DNA of 64,000 bases from Streptococcus mitis (lineage in GTDB: Bacteria; Bacillota; Bacilli; Lactobacillales; Streptococcaceae), in the NCBI RefSeq assembly GCF_000722685.1, contig NZ_JPFV01000015.1:124001-188000 (forward strand), in the 5' to 3' direction. The notes under the pieces are model-generated. The model was given only the letters and a program-made list of their open reading frames with translations. It did no database searches and was not told where the DNA came from. Shown here one piece after another: positions 1 to 7,521 of this stretch. Numbering within the stretch: the first letter of the stretch is position 1; every line of letters starts with the position of its first letter. Made by a program: the position numbers and the translations under genes.

Positions 1-40
1 AGAATTATTGATATATATTCAATGAAAGGCTTTACACCAA

Positions 41-547
41 ATGTTCCCATTCATGCCGGCAGCACGAGCAAAAAATGTTTTTGATATCCCTTATCAAAGC
101 TTATATCAAATTGGTTTTAAGGGTTTAATTTTTGATATCGATCAGACTCTTGTGATGCATGGTACTCCTGCCACAGAACAAGTTATTGAACTATTTCAAA
201 ATCTCAAAGTCCTTGGTTTCCAAATTTTTCTTTTATCAAATAATGACGAGGAAAGAATAACAGAATTTAATAAACATCTATCCGTTCCTTTTATTCCTCT
301 TGCAGAAAAACCAAATCCTAAGAATTTTCAAAAAGCTCTTGACATGATGCAGTTAAAACCTTTTGAAACTGTGATGATTGGAGATCAACTTTTCACAGAC
401 ATTCTGGGAGCTAGTCGAGCAAATATTCCCACTATATTGGTTGATTTTTTATATGATCCTAAAGAAGGCGGGATTGGCAAAAAACGATGGGTTGAAAAAC
501 TAATACTATCTACTTACCCATTTTTCAGACAAAAAATAAGCATTTAG
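41..547 (+). CDS. YqeG-like HAD-superfamily phosphatase
   Basis: The 168-residue product has the HAD hydrolase motifs in order: DIDQT (residues 32-36, nucleophile and acid/base Asp), a Ser in LLSNN (about 66), a Lys in EKPNPK, and GDQLFTD (114-120) for Mg binding. The compact C1/C2-less layout and length match the YqeG family (HAD IIIA); the substrate is unknown. It differs from the usual streptococcal YqeG of the yqeG-yqeH operon, so it is probably a paralogue. It lies 24 bp upstream of a VanW-like gene on the same strand, suggesting one transcript. The start is the first ATG after an AT-rich leader; an upstream start cannot be excluded because the window begins 40 bases earlier. Confidence 0.75.
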   Translation: MFPFMPAARAKNVFDIPYQSLYQIGFKGLIFDIDQTLVMHGTPATEQVIELFQNLKVLGFQIFLLSNNDEERITEFNKHLSVPFIPLAEKPNPKNFQKALDMMQLKPFETVMIGDQLFTDILGASRANIPTILVDFLYDPKEGGIGKKRWVEKLILSTYPFFRQKISI

Positions 548-571
548 ATGTGATAAAGAAGGAGAAAGAGC

Positions 572-1407
572 ATGGTTTTTTGGAATAAGGACCTATTATT
601 TTGTGAAATTAGTCCTACCACATATAAAATCTCTTTAAAAAAGAAAATCTCAAACGACATATCCAAAATTTTAAAGAAGGAAAGAAATTCTCAAAAGTTC
701 GTCAAGAAAAACTCCTACCTAACGTGGTTTCATCATACTCTACTCAGTTGATCAAGCGCGGTCCTGGTATTGATATCAATCTCCAGAAAGGCAAAGCAAC
801 TAACATTCATATTGCAGCCCAATCTTTGAACCATATTATGATTTACCCTGGAGAAGAATTCTCTTTTTGGAGTTTAATTGGAAATACAACAAAAAGAAAA
901 GGATACTTAGAAGGACGAGTCATTATTAACGGCAAAGTGGAACCCGGTATCGGAGGCGGACTCTGCAACCTAGCTAATCTACTCCATCTTTTAATTGTTC
1001 ATAGTCCCATGGAAATCACGGAATTTCATGCACATTCAGATGCACTAGATCCAGATAAAGGAAAGCGAAAACCATTTGCAAACGGAACATCTGTCCAATA
1101 CAATCATCAAGATTACCGTTTTAAAAATTCAACTAACCAAATCATTCAATTACGAACATGGGTTGAGAATGAAATACTCTTCGGAGAATTACGAAGTGAA
1201 GCCCAGTTCCCATTCATTTATCAAATTGTCGAAGAAAATCATCATTTCAAAAAAGAGGGGGAACATTATTATCGTCACTCCATGATTTATCGTGAAAAGC
1301 TTGATAGAGTAACTGAACAAACATTAGAAAAAGAACTTGTTTTGAAAAATCATTCAAAAGTCATGTATGATCCCGATCTCATACCTACAGAAATGATTAA
1401 ACAATAA
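572..1407 (+). pseudogene. VanW-like protein, broken by one frameshift
   Basis: The ATG at 572 follows GGAG and opens a frame reading MVFWNKDLLFCEISPTTYK, the usual start of streptococcal VanW-like proteins. It stops after about 60 codons. From about 637 the conserved sequence continues in another frame (KKFSKVRQEKLLPNVV, then PGEEFSFW, GGGLCNLANLL and a C-terminal part) to the stop at 1405-1407. The switch lies in or next to the six-A run at 637-642 and fits loss of one A. VanW proteins are accessory proteins of glycopeptide-resistance clusters, but chromosomal relatives like this one have no proven function and no van genes are nearby. A shorter protein could start at the GTG at 724, but it would lack the conserved N-terminus. 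Confidence 0.8.
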
Positions 1408-1464
1408 TCTAAATCTTCCGATATCATGAAAAAATGACTTAAATTCAAGGTAAAAGGAACTATT

Positions 1465-2133
1465 ATGAACAACACACCTAAATTAATCGTTATGCTGACG
1501 CACAATGATCACACAGTTGAAAATGCTAGTGAAATTTTCGAATCATGTAAACAATCTAACGCTGAGTATTGGGGTTTTAAAGAAAAACCACTTCCTATTT
1601 CTGAAATGAAATCTTTATTCTCAAAAATGAAATCTTGTGGTAAGACTACTTTTCTTGAAGTGGTTGAATATGACGAAGAAAGTGGACTCCAAGGTGCACG
1701 AATAGCTAAAGAATGTGGGTGCGATATTTTAATGGGGACTGTCTTCTTTGATTCAATAAACCAATTTTGTAAAGAAAACAACATAAAGTATATGCCATTT
1801 GTTGGACAAATTACGGATCGTCCATCTATCCTAGACGGTTCTATCGAGCATATGATTTCTCAAGCAAAAGAATATCTAGCAAAAGGAGTTTATGGATTTG
1901 ACCTGCTAGGTTATCGTTATACAGGGGATCCCATTGAGCTGAACAATACTTTTATTCAAGCTGTCCAAGCACCCGTTTGTTTGGCTGGAAGTATTGATAG
2001 CTATGAACGTTTGGATGAAGTCATTGAAGCAAATCCTTGGGCTTTTACAATAGGAAGTGCATTTTTTGAAGAAAAATTTGGTACAAAAATTCATGAACAA
2101 ATTAATAATGTTTGTAATTACTTAGAAAAATAA
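1465..2133 (+). CDS. Predicted TIM-barrel protein, function unknown
   Basis: The 222-residue protein has no signal peptide or membrane segment. Alternating strands and helices, with Gly-rich turns near the C-terminus (CLAGSIDS and TIGSAFFE), resemble the phosphate-binding loops of barrels such as HisA/TrpF or NanE-type epimerases. I do not recognise a catalytic signature, so the reaction is not assigned. AAAAGGA lies ahead of the ATG. It is on the same strand as the VanW-like gene, 57 bp downstream, and could be cotranscribed. The call rests on fold-like pattern only. Confidence 0.5.
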   Translation: MNNTPKLIVMLTHNDHTVENASEIFESCKQSNAEYWGFKEKPLPISEMKSLFSKMKSCGKTTFLEVVEYDEESGLQGARIAKECGCDILMGTVFFDSINQFCKENNIKYMPFVGQITDRPSILDGSIEHMISQAKEYLAKGVYGFDLLGYRYTGDPIELNNTFIQAVQAPVCLAGSIDSYERLDEVIEANPWAFTIGSAFFEEKFGTKIHEQINNVCNYLEK

Positions 2134-2351
2134 GCTTTATAGCATAAAAAGAAGACAAGCCTGGTAAAAAACTCAATTTCAAGAGAAAATGAAGTAAATC
2201 TTTCCAACAATCATGATCACCCGTCAAACGGGTGGTTTGTCCCAGGGCTATAATCCCAAATTACCAGCCAGCGCCTGAAGACGCTGGCTTTCACGTTGTT
2301 CAAGCCTTATTGCTCTTGACTCGTCACTTGCCTCTTAAAGAGGCTTTAGTA

Positions 2352-2866
2352 TTACTTACCACTATCCCTAAAGGGACCCTCATATTCTTTTACACTCAAT
2401 TTATCTAGTGCTATATCATGCTTTACCTCGTTCTCAAATTTTCATACTCGTGAAGAAATCATCCACTGGATAATTTCTTTAATCTTGAATATATTTCTTA
2501 ATTGTAGCTTCATTGAGTCCCACCGTACTCATATAATAACCTTCCGCCCAGAAATACCGATTCCCAAACTTGTACTTGAGATTGGCGTGTTTATCAAACA
2601 TCATGAGTGCACTTTTTCCTTTTAAATAACCCATGAAACTCGAAACACTTATCCTTGGTGGAATACTTACTAACATATGTACATGGTCTGGCATTAAGTG
2701 ACCCTCGATAATTTCAACTCCTTTATAAGCACACAAGCGATGAAATATTTCACCTAAACTACTTCTATATTGATTATAGATAACTTTTCGTCTATACTTA
2801 GGGTGAACACAATGTGATAGAATAGTCCCACTTTATGTGCGATAAACTATGAGCCTTTTGTGCCAT
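2352..2866 (-). pseudogene. tnpA: IS200-family transposase TnpA, multiply disrupted
   Basis: The start (ATG at 2866 in reverse, after GGAG) encodes MAQKAHSLSHIKW, the usual N-terminus of pneumococcal-type IS200 transposases. The frame is then lost over a short scrambled stretch. It resumes as KYRRKVIYNQYRSSLG and the well preserved core (2479-2736) with the HUH histidines in GHLMPDHVHMLV and the region of the catalytic Tyr. After KKYIQ a stop follows, and the expected C-terminus (DIALDKLSVKEYE) reappears about 60 bp later, ending at 2352. The interruption contains a near-perfect palindrome (2453-2479). The gene cannot encode a full transposase. Confidence 0.85.
2453..2479. repeat. 27-bp near-perfect palindrome inside tnpA remnant
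   Basis: Thirteen-base arms (AAGAAATCATCCA and its complement with one mismatch) surround a central C. It lies in the extra sequence that separates the TnpA core from its C-terminal tail, so it is not part of the usual IS200 coding sequence. It could be a tiny insertion or a hairpin-templated rearrangement. Confidence 0.6.
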
Positions 2867-3067
2867 ATTTTTCTCCTTTCGTTTTACAATTGGCTTGAAC
2901 ACCTTTATTGTATCGCGTTCGAAGTTTTTTTGGGGTATAACCTTCGACGCGCACCCGCATAGCGGGTGGTTTTTTTGTCTCGCACCTAACGGAGCGAGAC
3001 TGACTAATAGTCGCATAATAAAAAGTAGACAAGTGTCTATTAGAAAAATCAGAAACATCCTGAATTT

Positions 3068-3180
3068 TATACTCAATGAAAATCAAAATGCAAACTAGGA
3101 AGCTAGTCGCAGGTTGCTCAAAACATGGTTTTGAGGTTGTAGATGAAGCTGACATGGTTTGAAGAGATTTTCGAAGAGCA
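3068..3180 (-). repeat. BOX repeat, partial and rearranged
   Basis: On this strand the sequence reads boxC-boxB-boxA backwards. It begins with TATACTCAATGAAAATCA, continues with the AAACTAGGAAGCTAG and GTTTTGAGGTTGTAGAT segments, and ends with the boxA part TTTCGAAGAG. The middle, including the GACTTCGTCAGT part of boxB and part of boxA, is missing compared with the complete copy at 16733-16885. BOX elements are the common intergenic repeats of S. pneumoniae and S. mitis. Confidence 0.85.
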
Positions 3181-3237
3181 TTAATCAAACTAAAAGGACT
3201 CAGCCCTGTACAATACAGAACTAAATCCCATGAATAA
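3178..3237 (+). pseudogene. 3' tail of an IS3-family transposase (OrfB)
   Basis: Reading from 3178, the frame gives ALIKLKGLSPVQYRTKSHE then a stop. LKGLSPVQYRTK is the usual extreme C-terminus of IS3-family OrfB (DDE) transposases in streptococci. Nothing of the catalytic core remains; the fragment begins directly at the edge of the partial BOX element, so the two repeats are fused. Confidence 0.75.
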
Positions 3238-3284
3238 ATAATTGATTTAACTTTTAGAATCCCTACAGAAATTCCAGTTTTTCT

Positions 3285-4757
3285 CTATTTGATACCAGAC
3301 ATTAGTTTTTCAATACGCGGAACGTAGAAGAGTAAGATAATACTGAATACAATCGTAATTCCTCCAACAATTCCATAGTAAGCAACTTCGGTCTCGCTTG
3401 TATAAAATTTTACAATTTGAGCATTGATAGCTTGGGCAGCAGCATTACTCAAGAACCAGATAGACATCATTTGTGCTTGGAAGGATTTTGGTGCTAGCTT
3501 ATTAGTGACTGATAAACCAATCGGCGAAATCAACATTTCACCCACAATTACAATAGCCCAACTCATAATCAACCAGAAAGGACTGACCTTAACATCTGTC
3601 CCAAAGAGCATCCCTGGTAACATCATCCACAAGAAGGATAAACCTGCCGCAAATAAACCATAAGCAAATTTCTTAGAAGAGGATGGTTGCTTTTTACCCA
3701 TTTTCCCCCACAACCACGCAAAAATCGGCACATAAATCATAATGAAAAGGGGATTAATACTTTGGAAAAAGCTAGATGGGAAATGAATCTGATTCCCAAA
3801 TACATTAAAGTAAAGTCGAGTTTGATCATCCGCAAATAGAGCGAGAACAACAGAACCCTGTTCCTCAATAGACCAGAAGAGTACTCCAGCGATAAATAGA
3901 GGAATGTAGGCAAATACTCGAGATCTCTCAGTAGCAGTTATTTTCTGACTAGATAAAATTTTGAAGAAATAGTAGATTGGAATGATTACCGCAATTACTG
4001 TAAAGATATTAACAATCATATCCACGTTAAATTGGTGAGTAAAGACTAAGCCTATAATCACAAGAATAATCATGACAAGTGTAATCAGCAAGCGTTTAAT
4101 CAAGGTCTGCTTGTCCTTCTGTGAAAGTGGATCAGTGGGGTAAAGACTTGATTCAGGCAGATATTTCTTCCCATCTAAAACATATTTCACCAAACCAAAG
4201 AACATCCCAATGGCAGCTAATGAGAAACCTAGATGGAAATTGACTTCCTGACCTAGATAACCCACTAGATAAGGGGCAACGAAGGCACCTAAGTTAATAC
4301 CAAAGACAAAGATACTAAAACCTGCATCTCGTCTATCATCCTCTTTCTCATAAATCCCACCTACCATATCTGATATATTGGGTTTTAAAAATCCAGTTCC
4401 AAAGATAATCAAGGCAATAGAAAGATAGAGAGCCACTTGTCCAAAAGGTGTTGCCAAAGCAATATGCCCTAGCATAATCAGAATCCCACCGTAAAAGACA
4501 GTCTTACGGCTTCCTAAAATACGGTCACTAACAAAACCACCGACAACCGAGGACAAAAATACCAGCGAGCCATAAATCGCCATAACCGATGCAGCTGTGG
4601 TCTTATCCATCCCCAACCCACCATCTTGCACACTATAGTACATATAGTAAAGTAGGATAGCTCGCATCCCATAGTAAGAAAAGCGTTCCCACATCTCTGT
4701 AAAGAAGAGGGTGGACAAGCCAATAGGATGTCCAAAAAATGTTTTCTGTTTTTCCAT
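3285..4757 (-). CDS. dtpT: Di/tripeptide:proton symporter (POT/PTR family)
   Basis: The 490-residue integral membrane protein has about 14 hydrophobic segments. It carries the ExxERF motif of proton-coupled peptide transporters (E21-x-x-E24-R25) in helix 1 and the PTR2 signature with GTGFLKPNISDMVG followed by FSIFVFGINLGAF. DtpT imports di- and tripeptides using the proton gradient, supplying amino acids to peptide-dependent streptococci. It is a single gene with a GGAGA ribosome site. Two CodY-like boxes lie in the promoter region, fitting amino-acid repression. Substrate range is inferred from the family. Confidence 0.9.
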   Translation of the reverse strand: MEKQKTFFGHPIGLSTLFFTEMWERFSYYGMRAILLYYMYYSVQDGGLGMDKTTAASVMAIYGSLVFLSSVVGGFVSDRILGSRKTVFYGGILIMLGHIALATPFGQVALYLSIALIIFGTGFLKPNISDMVGGIYEKEDDRRDAGFSIFVFGINLGAFVAPYLVGYLGQEVNFHLGFSLAAIGMFFGLVKYVLDGKKYLPESSLYPTDPLSQKDKQTLIKRLLITLVMIILVIIGLVFTHQFNVDMIVNIFTVIAVIIPIYYFFKILSSQKITATERSRVFAYIPLFIAGVLFWSIEEQGSVVLALFADDQTRLYFNVFGNQIHFPSSFFQSINPLFIMIYVPIFAWLWGKMGKKQPSSSKKFAYGLFAAGLSFLWMMLPGMLFGTDVKVSPFWLIMSWAIVIVGEMLISPIGLSVTNKLAPKSFQAQMMSIWFLSNAAAQAINAQIVKFYTSETEVAYYGIVGGITIVFSIILLFYVPRIEKLMSGIK

Positions 4758-4838
4758 ATATGTTCTCCTTGAAATATATAATAACTTATTTTACAGAATT
4801 TTCAAACAAATGTCAAACAAATTATGTTTGTTTTAGAA

Positions 4839-4853
4839 AATTTTCTGAAAAAT
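4839..4853. promoter_or_regulatory. CodY-like box upstream of dtpT
   Basis: AATTTTCTGAAAAAT matches the CodY consensus AATTTTCWGAAAATT at 14 of 15 positions. A weaker match (12 of 15) begins at 4796. Both lie in the 5' region of the divergently reading dtpT, a typical target of this GTP/branched-chain amino-acid sensor. Confidence 0.65.
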
Positions 4854-5049
4854 CTATTTAGATCAGTTTACGCTTTATATTCAATTAAAAAATATCAAAC
4901 TTATCTATAAAATTATTAATGTGTAAAACTAAAATTATATTATCAAACAATCGACATTCCATTCTTAAATACATTCAAAAGCAAAAGAAGGAGAACTATT
5001 GATTTTTAGACAAAAAAAGACATCCAAGAGAGAATTCTTGAATGTCTGT

Positions 5050-5086
5050 AAACGTTGATATAATCGTATTGATTAACGTTTTGAGA
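5050..5086. repeat. Copy of the element's right end outside the element
   Basis: These 37 bases are identical to 13433-13469, which comprise the non-coding right edge of the integrated element plus the element-supplied stop region of rpsI. Identity ends at the point where the 38-bp att core begins in the right copy. A terminator-like hairpin precedes it here, as in the right copy. It probably derives from a related element that earlier used the same site. Confidence 0.65.
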
Positions 5087-5226
5087 TAACTGACTTTGTC
5101 AGGTTGCAGCCACATTTGTAAGCGACTAAAGTTGCAACAACTGTGTCAATTGCACCAATTTAGTAAAAAAGTACAAAAAAGAATACCCTGAAAGGTGCTC
5201 TTTGTAAGTACAGTAATTCTTTCGAA

Positions 5227-5277
5227 TTAACGTTTACTAAATTGTGATGCTTTACGAGCTTTCTTAAGACCTGGTTT
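5227..5277 (-). repeat. attL: Left attachment site attL: displaced rpsI 3' end
   Basis: Read on the minus strand this encodes the last residues of S9, [16 protein letters not shown] and a stop. Bases 5240-5277 are identical to 13469-13506 within intact rpsI (38 bp). The remaining codons differ only synonymously (TTT AGT here, TTC TCA in rpsI). This is the expected result when an element integrates in the gene end and supplies a replacement tail: the old 3' end is pushed to the far side. Bases to the right diverge immediately. Confidence 0.85.
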
Positions 5278-5380
5278 GGCTGACCATTAAATCAACATAT
5301 CTCAAATAGTTATAAACAGGGGCTTTTTTTCAATTAACTATCAATTAAATTTTATCTATTTTTAAATAATTTCATTTAAA

Positions 5381-5440
5381 TAGGGCAAATTTTTTATTAA
5401 ATAAACAAATACGAGTCAGATATCTCAGAAATTTGCCCTA
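5381..5440. repeat. Inverted pair of TAGGGCAAAT repeats (left arm sites)
   Basis: TAGGGCAAAT at 5381-5390 faces its exact complement ATTTGCCCTA at 5431-5440, 40 bp apart. The same word occurs at the right end, which supports a role in recombination. Confidence 0.6.
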
Positions 5441-5547
5441 ATTAATGAAATGAACCAGTATTAATTATACTATAACTATAAAAAATAACACTTTATAGAT
5501 ATACATCGCTATTGAAAAAAATTTTTCTAAAAAACTTACAAAAATCC

Positions 5548-5576
5548 TTGACATTATTTTTAGATAGGATTATAAT
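5548..5576 (+). promoter_or_regulatory. Consensus sigma-A promoter of the cargo operon
   Basis: TTGACA (5548-5553) and TATAAT (5571-5576) are separated by 17 bp, a perfect match. The first gene starts 48 bases after the -10 box behind GTGGAGG. No repressor gene was recognised in the element, so expression may be constitutive or regulated by an unrecognised product. Confidence 0.8.
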
Positions 5577-5624
5577 AAAAGTATAGTCGTAGTTAGACAA
5601 AAAATATTTTCGTGGAGGCCCTTT

Positions 5625-6020
5625 ATGGAAATTTACACTTATTCCGATTTTCTTCAAGAGAAAACTGCTTTGACTTTTGAAGATGCACATAAAATCTATA
5701 ACGAACTAATTAGTTCATTTGACATAAAAGATCCAATTTTCCTCGATGACTGGACAATGTTGATTGAGTTAGCTGCAGAGTATACTGAAATTCGTGTCAA
5801 ATCTGCAACAGTGTCAAAAGAAAGACAAGACAAGCATGGGGATTTTAGAACTTCTGTTCATAATGCTTTCATCGTACAATTGAATGCACTAAAGAGCGAA
5901 ATCGAATCAAAAGGTGGAGATACTAGTTGGTTTGATAAAATCACGGAAGATCGACAACGTCAGGGCGATTTTGCAAATTATTTAGCATACATTTATGCTG
6001 TAAGTACTAGATCATCATAA
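5625..6020 (+). CDS. Element cargo protein, unknown (131 aa)
   Basis: I do not recognise this protein. It is 131 residues, acidic overall, probably mostly helical, with no signal peptide, membrane segment or obvious catalytic motif. The start is an ATG behind GTGGAGG. It is the first gene after a perfect promoter at the left end of the mobilizable element, in the position where such elements often carry accessory cargo. A second unknown gene follows after 73 bp on the same strand, so the two may work together. Possibilities include anti-phage or addiction functions, but nothing in the sequence shows this. Confidence 0.7.
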   Translation: MEIYTYSDFLQEKTALTFEDAHKIYNELISSFDIKDPIFLDDWTMLIELAAEYTEIRVKSATVSKERQDKHGDFRTSVHNAFIVQLNALKSEIESKGGDTSWFDKITEDRQRQGDFANYLAYIYAVSTRSS

Positions 6021-6093
6021 AATCAAAAATATTTTCAAAATTTCATTTATGATTATCAAAAGCAAACTTCATTGTTAAAGAAAGGAACATATA

Positions 6094-6963
6094 ATGGAAC
6101 ATCAAAAAGTTATTGATTGGTTGAAATATTGTGATGAAAATAATATCAAACCATGGGAATGGGATTTTAAAAATTGTTATTCTGATACGCTAACACCTGA
6201 TAGTATTACAAATTTTTTAAAATATAAAAACGGTGAACTTACTGATCCAACTACTTTTCGAGTTACAGAACTGCTTGGTAAGGTTGCTGACTGTGATAAG
6301 GAAGCATTCTATTTATATAAATGTTTGGGTTGGCAAAACTCGGAAAATTGTATTACTAGAGGGGAAACTCTGAACTCTTATTTAACTACATTCAATCGTT
6401 CTATTACTAAAACACCTCACTATAAAAGTATATATAAAAAAATTGGGATAGATGAAGAGCAATATCTAAACGAACAATATCCAATTCTATATAATAACAA
6501 TAATTATGAGAGCTTTAACATCATCAAAGAAAATAAAGAGCAATTTAAAAAATTTGCCAAATTAACTCACACAATTGGAAATTTCACCGTATTACCTCAT
6601 TGGATAAATACTGGGAGATATAACTTCTCAAAAGATTATTGGGATATTACAATGCTTTCTCTTCAAGAGTGGCTCAATCTTTTATCTAACGATACATGGA
6701 AATGTTTCGTAGATGCTTTCTATTTACAACCATACGTAAATGAGCAATATGAAACTGAGTTGTTTTGGGAAGGTCATACATCCGAAAGACCAAATATGGA
6801 GCGTCAACATTTTCCTATTTTCCTTAAAAAAGTCAATGAGCGAATTGAAGAACGAGGTAAATTTATTATTAAACAAATCTGTGATAAGTTAGATCTAAAA
6901 GACTTCAATTTCTATAAAGAAATTGAAAATATGGATACAATAAAATTTTCTAATGAATTTTAA
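6094..6963 (+). CDS. Element cargo protein, possibly DUF6994-like (289 aa)
   Basis: The start follows AAAGGAAC. The 289-residue protein is rich in aromatic and charged residues and predicted cytoplasmic. The central THTIGNFTVLPHWINTGRYN and the following FVDAFYLQPYV resemble the conserved pattern of the DUF6994 family from Firmicutes and Actinobacteria, whose function is unknown; this match is from memory and tentative. No nuclease, kinase or transferase motif is evident. It lies between a 131-residue unknown and a probable DNA-binding protein, with 12 bp to the latter, so it is likely in the same operon. A defence role is conceivable because of its location only. Confidence 0.7.
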   Translation: MEHQKVIDWLKYCDENNIKPWEWDFKNCYSDTLTPDSITNFLKYKNGELTDPTTFRVTELLGKVADCDKEAFYLYKCLGWQNSENCITRGETLNSYLTTFNRSITKTPHYKSIYKKIGIDEEQYLNEQYPILYNNNNYESFNIIKENKEQFKKFAKLTHTIGNFTVLPHWINTGRYNFSKDYWDITMLSLQEWLNLLSNDTWKCFVDAFYLQPYVNEQYETELFWEGHTSERPNMERQHFPIFLKKVNERIEERGKFIIKQICDKLDLKDFNFYKEIENMDTIKFSNEF

Positions 6964-6975
6964 ACAGGAGGATAT

Positions 6976-7446
6976 GTGGTCAGAGTATATAAAAGTGTTC
7001 GTCTTGCATATGAAGCCAAAGTATGGATAGATGAGCTTATTCAAAATAAAGAACGTAAAATTAAAGAACTAAGTCAGAATAATTTTCTAAGTACATTAGA
7101 ACAAACACTTCTATCAAATCATTACGATGAATTAAATGGTGTTTCTTTCAATATCGTTTTAAAAGCTTCTATCGGAAGTGTCATTGAAGAATCATATAGA
7201 AATACAAAACATTACTCCACTGATAAATGGCAAAAACTACGTCAAGAAATGGAAAAAGATATCAAAAATGTCAATCCTAGTCTAGAAACATCCGTAACTC
7301 CTAGACTCTATTTAGATGAAAATGTTCTAAATGGTCTTGATGAATTTCGATATCATTTAATGAAAGAAGATGGTGCTACTAGATTACCAAGGCTTAGTTA
7401 CATCATTAAACTTGTTGTATATTCCTATTGGAAGACACAACAATAA
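6976..7446 (+). CDS. Possible ribbon-helix-helix mobilization accessory protein
   Basis: The 156-residue protein has two segments that look like a strand followed by a helix: VYKSVRLAYEAKVWIDELI near the N-terminus and TPRLYLDENVLNGLDEFRY near residues 105-125, the latter followed by a helix with SYIIKLVVYSYW. This resembles Arc/MetJ-type ribbon-helix-helix DNA-binding folds, which often act as relaxosome accessory proteins. Its place directly upstream of the coupling ATPase fits that, but the family is not recognised. The start chosen is a GTG four bases after AGGAGG; the short spacing is unusual, and an ATG two bases upstream is out of frame. Confidence 0.55.
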   Translation: MVRVYKSVRLAYEAKVWIDELIQNKERKIKELSQNNFLSTLEQTLLSNHYDELNGVSFNIVLKASIGSVIEESYRNTKHYSTDKWQKLRQEMEKDIKNVNPSLETSVTPRLYLDENVLNGLDEFRYHLMKEDGATRLPRLSYIIKLVVYSYWKTQQ

Positions 7447-7491
7447 CCTAAGCAGGGTTTGCTTAGGTTCTCTATACAAATAATTGTATAG
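7447..7491 (+). terminator. Two tandem hairpins before the coupling gene
   Basis: CCTAAGCA/TGCTTAGG (7447-7467, 8-bp stem, 5-nt loop) is followed at once by CTATACAA/TTGTATAG (7472-7491, 8-bp stem, 4-nt loop). Neither has a strong U-run. They could attenuate transcription into the next gene or be recognised by a DNA-binding mobilization protein. Confidence 0.45.
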
Positions 7492-7521
7492 TTGTTTTAC
7501 TACTTAAAAAGGTGGTTGTTT

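Larger units (their letters stand above)
2219..3000 (-). mobile_element. Decayed IS200-type insertion sequence
   Basis: The segment encloses a broken IS200-type TnpA and is flanked by subterminal hairpins like those recognised by Y1 transposases. At the low end ACCCGTCAAACGGGT (2219-2233) and a second hairpin with 8-bp arms AGCCAGCG/CGCTGGCT (2266-2289) are seen. At the high end ACCCGCATAGCGGGT (2953-2967) is seen, followed by GTCTCGC/GCGAGAC arms (2977-3000). The similar CACCCG...CGGGTGG hairpins at both ends support one element. No TnpB is present. Exact ends are uncertain because IS200 elements lack terminal inverted repeats and target duplications. Confidence 0.7.
4758..5239. other. Non-coding stretch between dtpT and the integrated element
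   Basis: No convincing gene is present. The dtpT-proximal part holds CodY-like boxes. At 5018-5048 there is a hairpin (AGACAT...ATGTCT) beside an A-run, a terminator for the minus strand. It is joined to a 37-bp sequence identical to the right end of the rpsI element (separate entry). Around 5172-5205 is another A-run next to an imperfect hairpin, possibly the original rpsI terminator. Confidence 0.5.
5278..5624. other. Left end of the element: arm sites and promoter, no gene
   Basis: This AT-rich stretch holds TAGGGCAAAT at 5381-5390 and its exact inverse at 5431-5440, the same repeat found three times at the right end. These are likely integrase arm-binding sites. A consensus sigma-A promoter (5548-5576) points into the first cargo gene. 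No ORF here looks real. Confidence 0.6.

Noticed and set aside
2798..3188. Open frames of 92 and 113 codons on the minus strand in the IS200/BOX region
   Set aside because: They cross the IS200 end hairpins and the BOX repeat; only the last part of one (the MAQKAHSLSH segment) is a real transposase start.
4980..5060. A 19-codon frame with AAGGAGA ahead of it near 4990
   Set aside because: It runs through the terminator hairpin and the repeated element end, so it is more likely chance than a peptide gene.
5493..5690. A minus-strand 65-codon frame in the left end of the element
   Set aside because: It overlaps the consensus promoter and the start of the cargo gene, and its composition is that of AT-rich non-coding DNA.
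7492..7521. TTG at 7492 as the start of the coupling ATPase
   Set aside because: It falls in the second hairpin with no ribosome site; the ATG at 7522 has AAGGTGG upstream.
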